Shown in pieces: positions 6,745 through 13,035 of a stretch of 13,035 nucleotides of DNA. The stretch lies in assembly GCA_945786935.1 (NCBI GenBank), contig CALZFY010000064.1:1-13035 (forward strand), written 5' to 3'. The notes below the pieces were generated by a model, which saw only the letters and a program-made list of their open reading frames with translations, was not told the DNA's origin and made no database searches. This stretch comes from HGM12587 sp945786935 (lineage in GTDB: Bacteria > Bacillota > Clostridia > Lachnospirales > Lachnospiraceae). Every line of letters begins with the position of its first letter. The stretch's first letter is position 1. The position numbers and the translations under genes are program-made.

Positions 6745-7248
6745 CTACCGGAAGCGATTGCATTCGAAATGCTCCATCGTTTCCAGACAGTTTAATACTT
6801 CCTGATATCTTTGCGGAAGAGGTGCATCCTCTACCACAATATCCAAAGAAGCAGCAATGCTGTCCAGAAGATGGTCATCCATTCTCTTTCTTAAGTCTTT
6901 GAACATTTCCAGCTTTTCTGCCAGAGTTTCAAGCTCTAAAAATGCCAGCAGTTCCGGATTCACTTCTGCCTCTTCCTCTTTTTCAGGTTCAACATCAGTA
7001 TTTCCATTTCTTTCCGTATTTATAAGCTCAAAACGATATTTTTGTGTAACCTCAGGATATTTTTCCCGGTCAACCTCACTGAGAAACATCTCATAAGGTC
7101 TTACATAGACACTGTAATCTCCATACAGAGCCTGATAGACCACCATTTTTTCCCCTGTCTCAGAATGTTTTGCAACTGCTACGATCTGATACAGCTTATC
7201 TTTAAAATGTCTGTAAACCTGCCCCGGCTGTACGATTCTTTCCATCAT
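6745..7248 (-). CDS. DUF1653 domain protein with C-terminal helical extension
   Basis: Probably cytoplasmic protein of 167 residues and unknown function. Residues about 8-60 form a DUF1653 domain (PGQVYRHFKDKLYQIV, then AKHSETGEKMVVYQALYG and VYVRPYEMFL), a small beta-rich module. An acidic linker at about 83-97 (PEKEEEAEV) follows, then a mostly helical part at about 98-167. I chose the ATG at 7248, which shares one base with the stop of the PurF-like gene (TAATG). The next codon is also ATG (7245) and is equally plausible. An upstream in-frame ATG at 7278 lies inside the neighbouring gene and seems less likely. Tight coupling to the PurF-like gene and to pyk suggests cotranscription but does not reveal its function. 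Confidence 0.85.
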   Translation of the reverse strand: MMERIVQPGQVYRHFKDKLYQIVAVAKHSETGEKMVVYQALYGDYSVYVRPYEMFLSEVDREKYPEVTQKYRFELINTERNGNTDVEPEKEEEAEVNPELLAFLELETLAEKLEMFKDLRKRMDDHLLDSIAASLDIVVEDAPLPQRYQEVLNCLETMEHFECNRFR

Positions 7249-8666
7249 TACTCTTTTCCATTCCAGCAGTAAGTACAAAGCTTATCCGGCTCCAGTCCTA
7301 CCGCCTCAATCATGTCATCAAGTCTTAAAAATTCCAGTGTTGTGAAATTAAGCTGCTTACGGATCTCCTCTACCATTGCTTTATATTTCTCACTGTCCGG
7401 ATCCGCATATTGTGCCAGTACTTCCTCTGATACATCCTCAGTTCCTTCAAAATCACGGATGATTCTTCTGGTAATCAGATCCATAACGGATTTGGAACGG
7501 GAGAAGTTTAAGTATTTACATCCAAAAAGCAGTGGCGGGCAGGCAGGTCTTACGTGAACCTCTTTGGCACCGTTTCTGTAAAGGAACTCCGTTGTTTCAC
7601 GAAGCTGGGTTCCACGCACAATGGAGTCATCGATTAACAGAAGCTTCTTGTCCTTGATCATTTTATGCACCGGAATCAGTTTCATACGTGCCACCAGATT
7701 TCTCTGTTTCTGGTTTGTGGGCATAAAGGAACGTGACCAGGTCGGTGTATATTTGATAAACGGTCTTGCATAGGGGATCTTTGTGGCATTGGAGTAACCA
7801 ATGGCATGGGCAAGTCCTGAATCCGGTACACCTGCCGCATAATCCGGGAATACCTTGCCGGCATCACGTTTTGATAACATTTCTCCGCAGCGGTAACGCA
7901 TATCCTCTACATTGACGCCTTCATAGGTAGCGGTCGGATATCCATAGTATACCCAGAGGAAGGTACAGATTTTCATTTCTTCTCCACGTTCTCCAATGGT
8001 CTTTCCACCGTCTGCATTGAAGAAATATACCTCTGCTGGTCCTAATTCGTAATAGTCTTCATAGTCAAGGTTCATGTATGCAAAGCTTTCAAAGGTAGCA
8101 CACATGGCACCTTCTCTTTTTCCGATCATCACCGGAGTTCTTCCCAGACGGTCTCTGGCTACATAAATTCCTTCATGTGTCATGATCATAATGGAAAGAG
8201 ATCCCTGCACCAGTCCCTGTACATAACGGATTCCTGCCAGAATGCTGTGTTTTGTACAAAGAAGTGCTGCAACCAGCTCCGTAGCATTGATCATACCACC
8301 ACTCATTTCCTGAAAATGACTGGTACCTTCTTCGTATACCTTCTTCACCAGTTCATCATGGTTATTGATCTTACCTACCGTGGCAATGGCAAAGCTGCCC
8401 AAATGGGACTGGATCAAAAGAGGCTGCGGTTCATAGTCTGAAATACAGCCGATACCGATATTTCCATGCATCTCGTCGGCATCTTTATCAAATTTTGTAC
8501 GGAATGGTGCATTCTCAATGTTATGAATGGCACGACTGAATCCGGTTTCTTCATTATAAACTGCCATACCGGCACGTCTGGTTCCCAGATGGGAATGATA
8601 ATCTACACCATAAAATAAATCTGTTACACAGTCTTCTTTTGAAGCAACTCCAAAAAATCCACTCAT
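7248..8666 (-). CDS. PurF-like amidophosphoribosyltransferase homologue with degenerate glutaminase domain
   Basis: Homologue of glutamine-PRPP amidotransferase, the first enzyme of de novo purine synthesis; 472 residues, normal length. The phosphoribosyltransferase half is intact: AGVPDSGLAHAIGY at about 278-291 and the PRPP loop LLLIDDSIVRGTQL at about 342-355. Likely Fe-S cysteines remain (Cys234, Cys383, Cys464, Cys467). The N-terminal half keeps the Ntn-hydrolase outline but begins MSGFFG, so the catalytic Cys that follows Met in PurF is Ser2. By eye, the HTRY arginine (GCISDY here), the HNGN asparagine (TVGK here) and the SD(T/S)E aspartate (NATE here) are also gone. It may use ammonia, act on another substrate, or be regulatory. 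A strong AGGAGGAAG site precedes the ATG, and purE lies 48 bases upstream. Confidence 0.92.
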   Translation of the reverse strand: MSGFFGVASKEDCVTDLFYGVDYHSHLGTRRAGMAVYNEETGFSRAIHNIENAPFRTKFDKDADEMHGNIGIGCISDYEPQPLLIQSHLGSFAIATVGKINNHDELVKKVYEEGTSHFQEMSGGMINATELVAALLCTKHSILAGIRYVQGLVQGSLSIMIMTHEGIYVARDRLGRTPVMIGKREGAMCATFESFAYMNLDYEDYYELGPAEVYFFNADGGKTIGERGEEMKICTFLWVYYGYPTATYEGVNVEDMRYRCGEMLSKRDAGKVFPDYAAGVPDSGLAHAIGYSNATKIPYARPFIKYTPTWSRSFMPTNQKQRNLVARMKLIPVHKMIKDKKLLLIDDSIVRGTQLRETTEFLYRNGAKEVHVRPACPPLLFGCKYLNFSRSKSVMDLITRRIIRDFEGTEDVSEEVLAQYADPDSEKYKAMVEEIRKQLNFTTLEFLRLDDMIEAVGLEPDKLCTYCWNGKE

Positions 8667-8714
8667 GTTTCTTCCTCCTCTAGTTGCACTTTTATGTGCA
8701 TGACAAATCTGCTT

Positions 8715-9203
8715 TTACGCAAATTTATTCATAACTTCCTGATTTGTCTTCATGGCAGCTTCTTCCATCTCTGCTCTATGGGCAAGAAGCTTTTCTCTAA
8801 GTTCAGTATGCTTCACTGCCATGATCTGCAGTGCAAGATAAGCTGCATTTTTTCCGCCATTGATTGCTACAGTAGCTACCGGAATTCCCGGTGGCATCTG
8901 TACAATGGACATCAGTGCGTCCATTCCGTCTAATACAGAGCCTGACAAAGGCACGCCGATGACCGGTGTCACGGTCTGGGATGCTACGACTCCCGGAAGA
9001 GCTGCTGCCATACCTGCTGCTGTGATAAACACTTCTGTTCCATTCTGATTTGCTTCCTCAATAAATTTAGAAAGTCCCGCATGGGCACGGTGCGCAGATA
9101 AGCATCTGACATCTACCGCTACTCCATAGGATTTTAAGATCTCCACTGCCGGTTCCATCTTTGGAAGATCGGAGGTGGATCCCATAATGATCGCTACTCT
9201 CAT
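8715..9203 (-). CDS. purE: 5-(carboxyamino)imidazole ribonucleotide mutase (PurE)
   Basis: Rearranges N5-CAIR to CAIR in de novo purine synthesis; cytoplasmic, normally an octamer. The 162 residues are a complete PurE. Motifs are IIMGSTSDLPKM at the N-terminus (phosphate-binding GSxSD), CLSAHRAH with the conserved SAHR histidine, FITAAGMAAALPGVVAS, PVIGVPL and SIVQMPPGIPVATVAI. It looks class I-like overall, but it has SAHRAHA where SAHRTP is usual and AAALPG where E. coli PurE has AAHLPG. A GAGGAGA site precedes the ATG. No purK or purC is present in the window. Its neighbours are guaB upstream, across a hairpin-containing gap, and the PurF-like gene downstream. Confidence 0.94.
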   Translation of the reverse strand: MRVAIIMGSTSDLPKMEPAVEILKSYGVAVDVRCLSAHRAHAGLSKFIEEANQNGTEVFITAAGMAAALPGVVASQTVTPVIGVPLSGSVLDGMDALMSIVQMPPGIPVATVAINGGKNAAYLALQIMAVKHTELREKLLAHRAEMEEAAMKTNQEVMNKFA

Positions 9204-9215
9204 ATTATATTCTCC

Positions 9216-9254
9216 TCACAAAAAGTGACCTGGTTTTGGGAAATCCCAAAACCA
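9216..9254 (-). terminator. Possible partial terminator/attenuator between guaB and purE
   Basis: TGGTTTTGGGA (from 9231) and its exact complement (ending 9254) form an 11-bp stem with a 2-base loop. On the minus strand it is followed by a short TCAC/GTGA hairpin (9216-9228) whose loop is five Ts and which abuts the purE ribosome site. The first U-tract is short and offset by six bases, so termination would be inefficient at best. Stem directly seen; role inferred. Confidence 0.4.
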
Positions 9255-9266
9255 AGTCCGCCAATT

Positions 9267-10775
9267 TTACTGATTACGTGATGCTGTAGAATCTTTTAAT
9301 ACAACATCGTGTGCGCCGCCTTCTACGATACTTACAGAAGATACCAATGTAATCTTTGCTTTCTGCTGTAATTCCGGAATGGTAAGTGCACCGCAGTTGC
9401 ACATGGTAGATTTTACCTTTGCAAGAGATAAGTTTACGTTATCCTTTAAGGAGCCTGCATATGGTACGTAGGAGTCTACACCTTCTTCAAAGCTTAACTT
9501 CTTATCTCCACCCAGGTCATATCTCTGCCAGTTTCTGGCACGGGCTGAACCTTCGCCCCAGTACTCTTTCATGTACTGGCCATTGATCATCACCTTATTT
9601 GTGGGTGATTCATCAAAACGTGAGAAGTATCTGCCAAGCATGATGAAATCACTTCCCATAGCAAGGGCAAGGGTCATATGGTAGTCATGAACGATACCGC
9701 CGTCACTGCAGATCGGTACATAAATGCCTGTTTCTTTATAGTATTCATCTCTTGCTTTTGCTACTTCGATGGTTGCTGTTGCCTGTCCTCTTCCGATACC
9801 CTTTGTTTCACGGGTAATACAGATAGAGCCTCCGCCGATACCGACTTTTACAAAGTCTGCACCGCATTCCGCAAGGAATCTGAAACCGTCAGCGTCTACG
9901 ACATTACCTGCACCAACTTTGACTGTGTCACCGTAATGCTCTCTGATCCATGCGATGGTGATCTTCTGCCATTCGCTGAAGCCTTCGCTGGAGTCGATAC
10001 ATAAAATGTCAACACCTGCGTCAACCAGTGCAGGAACACGTTCTGCATAATCTCTTGTATTGATTCCGGCACCAACTACATATCTCTTTTTCGCATCCAG
10101 AAGCTCATTCTGGTTTGCTTTTTTGGATTCGTAGTCTTTTCTGAATACGATGGAGTCTAAGTGCTGGTTTTCATCGATCACCGGAAGGGAATTTAATTTA
10201 TGATCCCAGATCAGATTGTTTGCATCTTTTAAGGACATGCCGACTTTTGCAGTGATCAGCTTTTCAAATGGAGTCATGAATTCTTCCACTTTTGTGTCCA
10301 TAGACATACGGGAAATACGATAATCTCTGCTGGTAACGATTCCCAGTAATTTTCCATGAGCTGTACCGTCATCAGTGACTGCCATGGTGGAATGTCCTGT
10401 CTTTTCCTTTAATGCAAGAACCTCTGCCAGGGTATTTCCCGGAACCAGGTTAGAGTCACTCACTACAAACCCTGCTTTATATGCTTTTACTTTTCTTACC
10501 ATTTCAGCCTGTGCTTCGATGGTCTGAGAACCGTAAATAAAAGAAACACCGCCTTCTCTTGCCAATGCTACCGCCATGGTATCATTAGATACAGACTGCA
10601 TAACTGCGGAAACTAATGGAATATTTAAAGATAAAGCAGGTTCCTCACCTTTTTTGAATTTCACTAATGGAGTTTTTAAACTAACGTTAGCCGGAATGCA
10701 TTCGCTGCTGGAATACCCCGGAACTAACAGATATTCACTAAATGTATGGGATGGTTCACTATAATAGTACGCCAT
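9267..10775 (-). CDS. guaB: IMP dehydrogenase, Tritrichomonas foetus-like type
   Basis: Oxidises IMP to XMP with NAD+, the committed step to GMP. The 502 residues form a (beta/alpha)8 barrel with an inserted CBS pair at about 103-220. The catalytic loop GIGGGSICITRE carries Cys319; Asp261, Arg241 and Arg382 sit where IMP and NAD contacts are expected, and the flap reads ARARNWQRYD with Arg418/Tyr419. The C-terminal part contains EGVDSYVPYAG and NCGALTIPELQ. From memory, the protozoan T. foetus enzyme has the same numbering and very similar text throughout, unlike the common bacterial GuaB. The start at 10775 is fixed by AAGGAGA 7 bases upstream; an in-frame ATG at 10850 falls on the promoter -35. 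First gene of the purine/pyk block. Confidence 0.95.
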   Translation of the reverse strand: MAYYYSEPSHTFSEYLLVPGYSSSECIPANVSLKTPLVKFKKGEEPALSLNIPLVSAVMQSVSNDTMAVALAREGGVSFIYGSQTIEAQAEMVRKVKAYKAGFVVSDSNLVPGNTLAEVLALKEKTGHSTMAVTDDGTAHGKLLGIVTSRDYRISRMSMDTKVEEFMTPFEKLITAKVGMSLKDANNLIWDHKLNSLPVIDENQHLDSIVFRKDYESKKANQNELLDAKKRYVVGAGINTRDYAERVPALVDAGVDILCIDSSEGFSEWQKITIAWIREHYGDTVKVGAGNVVDADGFRFLAECGADFVKVGIGGGSICITRETKGIGRGQATATIEVAKARDEYYKETGIYVPICSDGGIVHDYHMTLALAMGSDFIMLGRYFSRFDESPTNKVMINGQYMKEYWGEGSARARNWQRYDLGGDKKLSFEEGVDSYVPYAGSLKDNVNLSLAKVKSTMCNCGALTIPELQQKAKITLVSSVSIVEGGAHDVVLKDSTASRNQ

Positions 10776-10782
10776 GATAAAA

Positions 10783-10789
10783 TCTCCTT
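10783..10789 (-). promoter_or_regulatory. Ribosome binding site that fixes the guaB start
   Basis: The minus strand reads AAGGAGA seven bases before the ATG at 10775. It selects MAYYYSEP as the N-terminus over the longer open frame starting at 10850. Confidence 0.8.
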
Positions 10790-10821
10790 TCTGACAAACA
10801 CATAATCTTTCGTTTCTATTT

Positions 10822-10850
10822 ATAATAAAGATTTCCCCACGGAACGTCAA
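10822..10850 (-). promoter_or_regulatory. Promoter of guaB and the purine/pyk/mrp/truA block
   Basis: On the minus strand, TTGACG (10845-10850) and TATTAT (10822-10827) are 17 bases apart, close to the sigma-A consensus. Predicted initiation near 10815 gives a leader of about 40 bases, too short for a purine riboswitch. No other convincing promoter was found down to truA. Confidence 0.7.
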
Positions 10851-10864
10851 TCCATTTTTATTAA

Positions 10865-11758
10865 TTAATTCTTATAATAATTTTGAATATAATTTATAAA
10901 TTTGCTTATAAATGGTTGAAGGACGTAATCTTTCTTAAATATGATATAAAATTTACGGCCAAAGGTATCTTCTGAAAAGTCAAAAGACAACAAACGCTTC
11001 TCCATCACCAGATTTTGCGCTGCTTTTTTTGACACAATAGAAATGCCAAGACCTGCAGCCACGGAGTTTTTAATGGCTTCCGGATCATTCATGTAAGCTA
11101 CCACCTTCAGCTCTTTTTCTGATATTCCTTCTTTTTCCAGAAACACATCTGCTGCCTTCTTGGTTCCGCTTCCTTTTTCCCGCAGGATCACCGGTTCTTT
11201 TAACAATTCCCCCATGGATGCATTTCTTTTTTTCAATTCAAAAAAATGTTCGTTGACCGGTGTGATCACTACCAGCTCATCCTGGTAAAAAGGGATACAG
11301 GCAAGCCGTTCATCCTCACATTTCATTCCCACAAGACCTACATCCATTTTATCCTCCAGGACACCCTCAAGAATCCCCTGGCTGTCACTCTGGGTAGAAT
11401 GAAAGAAAATACCCGGATGTTCCTCGCAAAAGTCCGGCAGGATCTCCGGCAGAATATATGCCGACGGAATGGTAGACACACCGATGCGGATGATCTTTTC
11501 TTCCTCGCTTTTCCATTTTTGCATCAGATTATCTCTAAGCTCCAGCATTTTTACGGCACATTCATAGGTTTCTACACCTCTCGGAGTCAGCTCAATGCTT
11601 TTGGTGGTCCGAAGGATCAGCTTTGACTGCAATTCCTTCTCCAACGCCTGAATATGGGTACTGATGGTGGGCTGGGAAATATAAAGCTGTCTGGCAGCCT
11701 CCGTAAAGCTTTTATGTTCTACCACTGCCACAAAGGACTCCAACTGTTTTAATTCCAT
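10865..11758 (-). CDS. LysR-family transcriptional regulator (selenium/sulfur-metabolism-associated type)
   Basis: DNA-binding regulator of 297 residues, normal LysR length. The N-terminal winged helix-turn-helix at about 1-62 includes LESFVAVVEHKSFTEAARQL and SQPTISTHIQALEKEL. The effector domain from about 90 contains RIGVSTIPSAYILPE, LREKGSGTKKAAD and AAGLGISIVSK, a text I associate with the CysB/CysL-like and selenium-metabolism LysR groups in Clostridia. The gene starts inside the end of the aminotransferase gene (10-base overlap), with GGAGG a few bases before its ATG. The overlap argues for cotranscription and for a regulator of that local pathway. No terminator is obvious before the guaB promoter, so some readthrough is possible. 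The effector is unknown. Confidence 0.93.
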   Translation of the reverse strand: MELKQLESFVAVVEHKSFTEAARQLYISQPTISTHIQALEKELQSKLILRTTKSIELTPRGVETYECAVKMLELRDNLMQKWKSEEEKIIRIGVSTIPSAYILPEILPDFCEEHPGIFFHSTQSDSQGILEGVLEDKMDVGLVGMKCEDERLACIPFYQDELVVITPVNEHFFELKKRNASMGELLKEPVILREKGSGTKKAADVFLEKEGISEKELKVVAYMNDPEAIKNSVAAGLGISIVSKKAAQNLVMEKRLLSFDFSEDTFGRKFYIIFKKDYVLQPFISKFINYIQNYYKN

Positions 11759-12912
11759 AAGATTTCCTCCAATGCTTTTACAGCGAAAGACACCTCTTCC
11801 TTTGTATTAAAATATCCAAAGGAAAAACGGATGGTCCCTCCCGGGTAGGTTCCCAGTGTTTTATGGGCGTTGGGAGCACAGTGAAGCCCCACTCTGGTCA
11901 TGATTCCATAACTGGCATCCAAAAGGTAAGCAACCCCTGCCGGATCTCTTCCCGGTGTTACGACAGATACTACGGAAGTTCGGCCTTCAACTGTCTTTTT
12001 CCCCACCAGCCGGATCTTTTCACCCTTTGGATCCAGCATTTCTACCTTATTTATAAAGAGCTTCGTTAATTCCATCTCCTTCCGATGAATTTCTTCTATG
12101 CCGATTCCTGTAAGCCACCGCAATGCTGCGTGCAATCCAAAAATTCCCGGTAAATTTAGAGTTCCCGCCTCAAATCTGTCCGGCATAAAGGTGGGGATTT
12201 CTTCTGTGTGGCTGATACTGCCGGTTCCTCCTGAGAGAAGAGGTCGTATTTTATCTATCATTTCCTCCCAAAGAAGGAATCCGCCAATGCCCTGGGGACC
12301 ATAGAGTCCTTTATGCCCCGTAAAGCATAGGACATCAATCTGCATTTCCTTCATGGAGATTGGCAGGACTCCTGCTGTCTGGGCGCAGTCTACGATGAAT
12401 TTAAGACCACGCTCCTTGCATAGTTCCCCCACTTCTTTGATTGGAAGAATGGTACCGCACACGTTGCTGGCATGCAGCATGATGACAGCCTTTGTATTTT
12501 TTCTAATCAGAGGCGGAATCTCTTTTAGAAGAAGCTCTCCCTGGTCATTACAAGGCAATCTGTCGAAAACAATTCCCTGTTCTTCTAATTGACGTATAGG
12601 TCTCATTACCGCATTATGCTCCATGGCAGATACCAGCACATGGTCTCCCGGTTTCAAAAAACCTTTCAGCACAATGTTTAAACTCTCCGTCACATTTTTC
12701 GTGAATACCACGTTTTTACAATCCGGCCCGTCGAAAAGTTCTGTTAACAGTTCTCTGGTCTCTATGACCACCTCTTCAGTCTCATAGGCCTGTTCGTAGC
12801 TTCCCCGACTACAGTTGCAGCCGTTTCCTGTCATGTATTCATATACGGCCTTTGCCACACGTTCCGGCTTGGGGTAGGTGGTGCTGGCCTGGTCTAAGTA
12901 GATTTTCTTCAA
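11749..12912 (-). CDS. Class V aminotransferase, cysteine desulfurase/selenocysteine lyase-like (EF2568 type)
   Basis: PLP enzyme likely to take sulfur from cysteine, or selenium from selenocysteine; 387 residues, about the family's size. Landmarks are YLDQASTTYPKP at the N-terminus, SAMEHNAVMRP with His99 stacking on PLP, DCAQTAG with Asp175, CFTGHKGLYGPQG with PLP-lysine Lys201, and GLHCAPNAHKTLGT with the mobile catalytic Cys345, then GTIRFSFGYFNT. This is the short-loop EF2568-like group rather than NifS/IscS; no iscU is nearby. The start codon is TTG at 12912, supported by AAGGAG 7 bases upstream. It follows the partial gene by 11 bases and overlaps lysR by 10. Group I recall is often encoded near selD; the substrate remains inferred. 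Confidence 0.93.
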   Translation of the reverse strand: MKKIYLDQASTTYPKPERVAKAVYEYMTGNGCNCSRGSYEQAYETEEVVIETRELLTELFDGPDCKNVVFTKNVTESLNIVLKGFLKPGDHVLVSAMEHNAVMRPIRQLEEQGIVFDRLPCNDQGELLLKEIPPLIRKNTKAVIMLHASNVCGTILPIKEVGELCKERGLKFIVDCAQTAGVLPISMKEMQIDVLCFTGHKGLYGPQGIGGFLLWEEMIDKIRPLLSGGTGSISHTEEIPTFMPDRFEAGTLNLPGIFGLHAALRWLTGIGIEEIHRKEMELTKLFINKVEMLDPKGEKIRLVGKKTVEGRTSVVSVVTPGRDPAGVAYLLDASYGIMTRVGLHCAPNAHKTLGTYPGGTIRFSFGYFNTKEEVSFAVKALEEILWN

Positions 12913-12919
12913 TGTTTCT

Positions 12920-12925
12920 CTCCTT
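12920..12925 (-). promoter_or_regulatory. Ribosome binding site supporting the TTG start of the aminotransferase
   Basis: The minus strand reads AAGGAG seven bases before TTG (12912-12910). The site overlaps the stop codon of the upstream gene, so the two reading frames are closely coupled. No ATG fits the expected N-terminus YLDQASTT. Confidence 0.75.
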
Positions 12926-13035
12926 ATGGTACTTTTGCATCATTTTCTTTCAGGGGACGCCTGACTGACCGGGATACCCTCACTTCGCAGGCTCCATCCT
13001 CCTCGACTAATTCAAGAAACACTAGCCGCTCACAG
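12924..13035 (-). CDS. C-terminal fragment of an unidentified gene (cut by right edge)
   Basis: An open frame enters from the right edge and ends with TAA at 12926-12924, giving 36 residues (it begins CERLVFLELVEE and ends KENDAKVP). The tail is charged, with an acidic stretch followed by an arginine-rich one (VRVSRSVRRPLK). I do not recognise the family. The stop lies 11 bases before the TTG of the aminotransferase and overlaps its ribosome site, which supports a real gene in the same operon. By context it could be another selenium or sulfur metabolism gene, but nothing in the fragment shows this. Confidence 0.6.
   Translation of the reverse strand, partial: CERLVFLELVEEDGACEVRVSRSVRRPLKENDAKVP

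Noticed and set aside
7249..7278. Upstream ATG that would add 10 residues to the DUF1653 protein
   Set aside because: It lies inside the end of the PurF-like gene, and the coupled ATG at 7248 already gives a complete domain.
8685..8700. Small inverted repeat TGCAC/GTGCA between purE and the PurF-like gene
   Set aside because: Only 5 bp with no T-run; it is expected by chance and not convincing as a terminator.
7248..9203. Ordinary de novo purine operon
   Set aside because: Only purE and a PurF homologue without glutaminase residues are present; purC, purK, purL, purM, purN, purH and purD are not in the window.
10776..10850. Upstream ATG that would add 25 residues to guaB
   Set aside because: It overlaps the promoter -35, and AAGGAGA fits the ATG at 10775, whose protein start matches the family.
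10776..10864. Possible purine riboswitch before guaB
   Set aside because: The predicted leader is only about 40 bases, with no aptamer-like helices.
11246..11626. A 126-codon plus-strand open frame opposite the LysR gene
   Set aside because: Shadow of the LysR effector domain, with no start signals or recognisable protein.

Overview
The window looks like chromosomal DNA from a gut-type Firmicute of the Clostridia, most likely family Lachnospiraceae. The signs are strong AGGAGG-type ribosome binding sites, moderate G+C, tightly packed co-directional genes and recognisable protein families. This placement is my inference from protein style; no marker gene is present. I see no mobile element, CRISPR array, tRNA or rRNA. 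All genes but one lie on the minus strand.

Left block (1-3311, minus): a Na+/phosphate cotransporter with a C-terminal PhoU domain, then a PhoB/PhoP-type response regulator, then a sensor histidine kinase cut by the left edge. A good promoter and an 11-bp-spaced direct repeat of TTTACA, which matches the Gram-positive Pho box, lie upstream of the transporter. The block therefore reads as a phosphate-responsive, probably autoregulated uptake and signalling operon.

Centre (3355-3695): the only plus-strand gene encodes a 77-residue protein. It appears to have the HPr/Crh secondary-structure order and keeps the NLKS serine motif but lacks the phosphorylatable histidine loop. It has its own promoter and ends at a bidirectional terminator shared with the convergent truA.

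Main block (3697-10775, minus, transcribed from high to low coordinates): guaB (IMP dehydrogenase) from a clear promoter, then purE, a PurF-like protein whose glutaminase active site is erased, a DUF1653 protein, pyk (pyruvate kinase), an Mrp/NBP35 Fe-S carrier ATPase and truA. Most junctions are short or overlapping. The exception is a hairpin-containing gap between guaB and purE. The block mixes purine nucleotide synthesis, glycolysis, Fe-S maturation and tRNA modification.

Right block (10865-13035, minus): the tail of an unidentified gene cut by the window edge, a class V aminotransferase of the cysteine desulfurase type with a TTG start, and an overlapping LysR regulator. The last two resemble the pair found with selenium metabolism genes in Clostridia.

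The best leads are the PurF homologue with no glutaminase residues, the IMP dehydrogenase that matches the Tritrichomonas foetus type residue for residue at key sites, the Crh-like small protein, and the Pho box in front of the transporter and two-component genes.
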